A DNA stretch of 15,705 nucleotides from Candidatus Iainarchaeum sp. GTDB taxonomy: Archaea > Iainarchaeota > Iainarchaeia > Iainarchaeales > JAFCFF01. Below the pieces are notes generated by a model. It saw nothing but the letters and a program-made list of their open reading frames with translations, had not been told where the DNA came from and ran no database searches. Of this stretch, positions 14,173 through 15,705 are shown piece by piece (positions within the stretch are counted from its first letter, which is position 1; every line of letters starts with the position of its first letter). A program made the position numbers and the translations under genes. Location: NCBI GenBank assembly GCA_017608775.1, contig JAFCFF010000006.1:1-15705 (forward strand). The letters are read 5' to 3'.

Positions 14173-15108
14173 ATGCCAATAAGCAAAAAAATTTTTAGTG
14201 AGATAACACATGTGGTCCTTCTTGTGCTTCTTCTTTTTATCCTTCTTTTTATATTGACTTGGACAAACATAATTCCATGTAAAAACATTCCTGGCTGGTG
14301 TCCGATATTCTATAGTCTGAAAGGCGCCCCAAGTATTGTTATTGTTTATGGTAGCTCTGGGCTCGGAGATCCAGACGCTCTTTTATCCCTCCTAAACAAC
14401 AGAGATGTTATTCCAAGAAGGTTTGGGGGATTGATAAACAAGATGCAGCTAAGTCTTATAAGCCCCCAGGCCCTGAAAAAATACGATGTTGTTATCGTAA
14501 CAAGGGCTAAAAAAATAAGAACAGAGCAGCTGAAGATACTTCGGGACTATGTGCTAAAAAACCCAAGACAGGGAAGGCTGATATGGACAGGGGATGCAGG
14601 GACTGAGCTAGGGCCAAGGGATGAGATATACAAAGAGGTAAGAAGAGAGTTTAGCAAGTTTGACCTAAACTATGTCTTGGTTGAGGAAAAAAACCCAAGC
14701 CCCTTATCAAGAAAAACACAAGATGGGGAAATAGTTGCGTTTGACAAGGATGTCTTAGGTGTTAAATTTGTTTATTCAGAGGATTATGAAAGCCCAAAAA
14801 GCATAGGAACATACAAAACAGTTATAAAAAACAGCTACACAAGGGGAATAAGAGAGGGATTAAACATTTACAGCACTGGCTTTGCGGTGAACAAGCCATA
14901 TACTTACGCAAGTAAGATAGCTGTGTTAAAGGCAGTTCCAAAGATAAACAAGGAAAAGTTTGATGAGGATGTTGTTCCACTCATAACAAGCAACTTAAAC
15001 GGAAAGGTTATATACTATGCAATACCCCCAGAGTTGATAGAAAATGAGGAGGGGAAAACAATAAGTGTATTTATTCTAAATCTTTACGAGGGAGTTTTGG
15101 GAATTTGA
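14173..15108 (+). CDS. Membrane-anchored extracytoplasmic protein of unknown function (paralogue of 563-1345)
   Basis: This is a 311-residue protein with one strong hydrophobic helix (about 12-30) and the rest predicted outside the cell. C36 and C43 just after the helix could form a disulfide. The exported domain shows alternating strands and helices: IVIVYGSSGLGDPD (55-68), YDVVIVTRAKK (104-114), a helix at 115-129, and RLIWTGDAGTELG (135-147). A C-terminal part has NSYTRGIRE (220-228) and GKVIYYAIPPE (about 284-294). These blocks match those of the 260-residue protein at the other end of the window in order and spacing, so I infer common ancestry. The Gly-Asp-containing loops and fold recall Rossmann or glutamine-amidotransferase-like domains, but a nucleophile Cys or Ser in the right place is not seen. 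It is divergent from secG and shares its promoter element. No function is assigned. Confidence 0.82.
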   Translation: MPISKKIFSEITHVVLLVLLLFILLFILTWTNIIPCKNIPGWCPIFYSLKGAPSIVIVYGSSGLGDPDALLSLLNNRDVIPRRFGGLINKMQLSLISPQALKKYDVVIVTRAKKIRTEQLKILRDYVLKNPRQGRLIWTGDAGTELGPRDEIYKEVRREFSKFDLNYVLVEEKNPSPLSRKTQDGEIVAFDKDVLGVKFVYSEDYESPKSIGTYKTVIKNSYTRGIREGLNIYSTGFAVNKPYTYASKIAVLKAVPKINKEKFDEDVVPLITSNLNGKVIYYAIPPELIENEEGKTISVFILNLYEGVLGI

Positions 15109-15113
15109 GCAAG

Positions 15114-15519
15114 TCACAATTTTTTTTGAATATGTGTTAGATATTTTTTATCTTTTGAACGCAAGTATTTGAAAAAGAAATCCACGACCAGTTGACATTC
15201 TCTTCTTATTTTTTGTTTATGATTATAACTATCTTTACTGAAATCTGGCTTGATTTTGTTGTTGTAATCTCCCTTGAGTATCTTAACGTTTGTTGGTTTT
15301 TTAATTTTCTTTCCTTTTTTATATCTGTAAAAATAAGCCGAAATTAAAATTGGTTTTTCCTTTATAAAAGCAATTTCATAGCATGTTTTTGAAATCTGAA
15401 AACTTTCTTACTGGTTTGTTTGCGCTTGAACCTCTCATCAATACTAGGCTGCCCTGTTTGGAGAACCTATTTTTCACATATTCAAAAACTTGTTTTTTAT
15501 TTTCAAAACCCCTCAACAT
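15114..15519 (-). pseudogene. Frameshifted, deleted nucleotidyltransferase-domain gene
   Basis: The minus strand has an ATG at 15517-15519 and a frame of 47 codons (stop 15376-15378) with LVLMRGSSANKPVRKFSDF, the G-S...S-D motif of the nucleotidyltransferase fold. A different frame then continues to a stop at 15114-15116 and reads KTCYEIAFIKEKPILISAYF, then YRYKKGKKIKKPTNVK and finally RRECQLVVDFFFKYLRSK. These look like successive parts of one protein of the family. Between them the second metal-binding acidic residue expected after Asp-Phe is absent in every frame, so the lesion looks like a small deletion that is not a multiple of three and removed catalytic sequence, and not merely a one-base slip. 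About 400 bases remain. A TATA-like box still lies upstream. The gene is convergent with the 311-residue gene. Confidence 0.75.
15119..15157 (+). terminator. T-rich termination region after the 311-residue gene
   Basis: Two T-runs (15121-15128 and around 15149-15154) follow the stop at 15108 and could end transcription on the plus strand. The region lies inside the pseudogene's 3' end on the other strand. Confidence 0.35.
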
Positions 15520-15541
15520 CACAGAACCAATTTGAGGAAAG

Positions 15542-15555
15542 TTTTATATATTTAA
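15542..15555. promoter_or_regulatory. Strong TATA-like element between the pseudogene and the right-edge gene
   Basis: TTTTATATATTTAA (15542-15555) is the strongest TATA-like box in the window and reads well on both strands. Its centre is about 29 bases from the pseudogene's ATG (leaderless spacing). A second box, TTTATATTC (15561-15569), is 40 bases before the rightward TTG and would give a leader of about 15 bases holding the AGGTGA. Confidence 0.5.
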
Positions 15556-15604
15556 TAAGGTTTATATTCTTAATTAATTTGTATAAGTTTTAAGGTGAAT
15601 AAAG

Positions 15605-15705
15605 TTGGCAAAAGACCTTGATGAAGACCTGGATATGCCTGAGGCAGCATCAAAATTCCCCTCACCAGCAAACATAGGAAAGGGGCTTACCTTGAGAAGA
15701 GCGCT
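15605..15705 (+). CDS. Unknown protein, N-terminal 33 codons, cut by the right edge
   Basis: A TTG at 15605 opens a frame to the window's end. It is preceded by AGGTGAA (15593-15599), a good Shine-Dalgarno site six bases away, and by TATA-like boxes. An in-frame stop lies shortly upstream (15596-15598), so no earlier start is possible; the next ATG is at codon 11. The visible part is acidic at first (KDLDEDLDMPE), then has a Pro/Ser stretch (KFPSPANIGKG) and LTLRRAL. There is no signal peptide. I do not recognise the family from this fragment. Confidence 0.6.
   Translation, partial: MAKDLDEDLDMPEAASKFPSPANIGKGLTLRRA

Noticed and set aside
14091..14288. 65-codon minus-strand frame across the secG/311-residue gene boundary
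   Set aside because: It overlaps the Sec61-beta start in another frame and runs antisense into the neighbouring gene; Sec61-beta has the conserved motif.
1..15705. CRISPR array, insertion sequence, tRNA or rRNA gene
   Set aside because: No regularly spaced repeats, transposase-like protein, inverted terminal repeats or tRNA-like cloverleaf were seen in the gaps between genes.

Overview
The window is AT-rich chromosomal DNA from an archaeon. A group II chaperonin (thermosome) subunit, a Sec61-beta protein, a Holliday-junction-resolvase-like endonuclease, AT-rich TATA elements and many apparently leaderless starts all point to Archaea. The low G+C, tight spacing and small uncharacterised membrane-anchored proteins would suit a DPANN-type lineage such as Woesearchaeota or Pacearchaeota, but no rRNA or other marker here fixes the lineage. 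One informational gene, aspS, is of the bacterial type.

Layout, left to right. A leftward block (1-5500) holds a partial PD-(D/E)XK endonuclease, a membrane-anchored 260-residue protein, the thermosome and a 767-residue surface protein with fibronectin/Ig-like domains and a C-terminal membrane anchor. A rightward block (5585-7808) has bacterial-type aspartyl-tRNA synthetase and a 195-residue unknown. A leftward two-gene unit (7816-8771) encodes a membrane-anchored DsbA-like oxidoreductase and an overlapping ferredoxin. A rightward block (8872-12906) has a NhaP-like transporter, a 405-base intergenic stretch with a possible 40-residue gene and several hairpins, and class II ribonucleotide reductase. 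A leftward unit (12913-14119) contains Sec61-beta (53 codons) and TruD pseudouridine synthase. A rightward membrane-anchored protein follows, which I read as a distant paralogue of the 260-residue protein. Then come a frameshifted, deleted nucleotidyltransferase gene on the minus strand and the first 33 codons of a rightward gene with a TTG start.

Functionally this is mostly housekeeping: translation and tRNA modification (AspRS, TruD), protein folding and export (thermosome, Sec61-beta, DsbA-like), dNTP synthesis (NrdJ) and the cell surface. Several exported proteins carry cysteine pairs or clusters that the DsbA-like protein could oxidise. I see no defence system, CRISPR array, insertion sequence, tRNA or rRNA, and no clearly novel multi-gene system.

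The best leads are: a NhaP-family transporter in which both conserved ion-site aspartates are replaced; a bacterial-type AspRS with a shortened GAD region; the pair of paralogous membrane-anchored proteins; an exactly central TATA element predicted to drive two leaderless transcripts in opposite directions; a hairpin that would cover the nrdJ ribosome-binding site; and the decayed nucleotidyltransferase.
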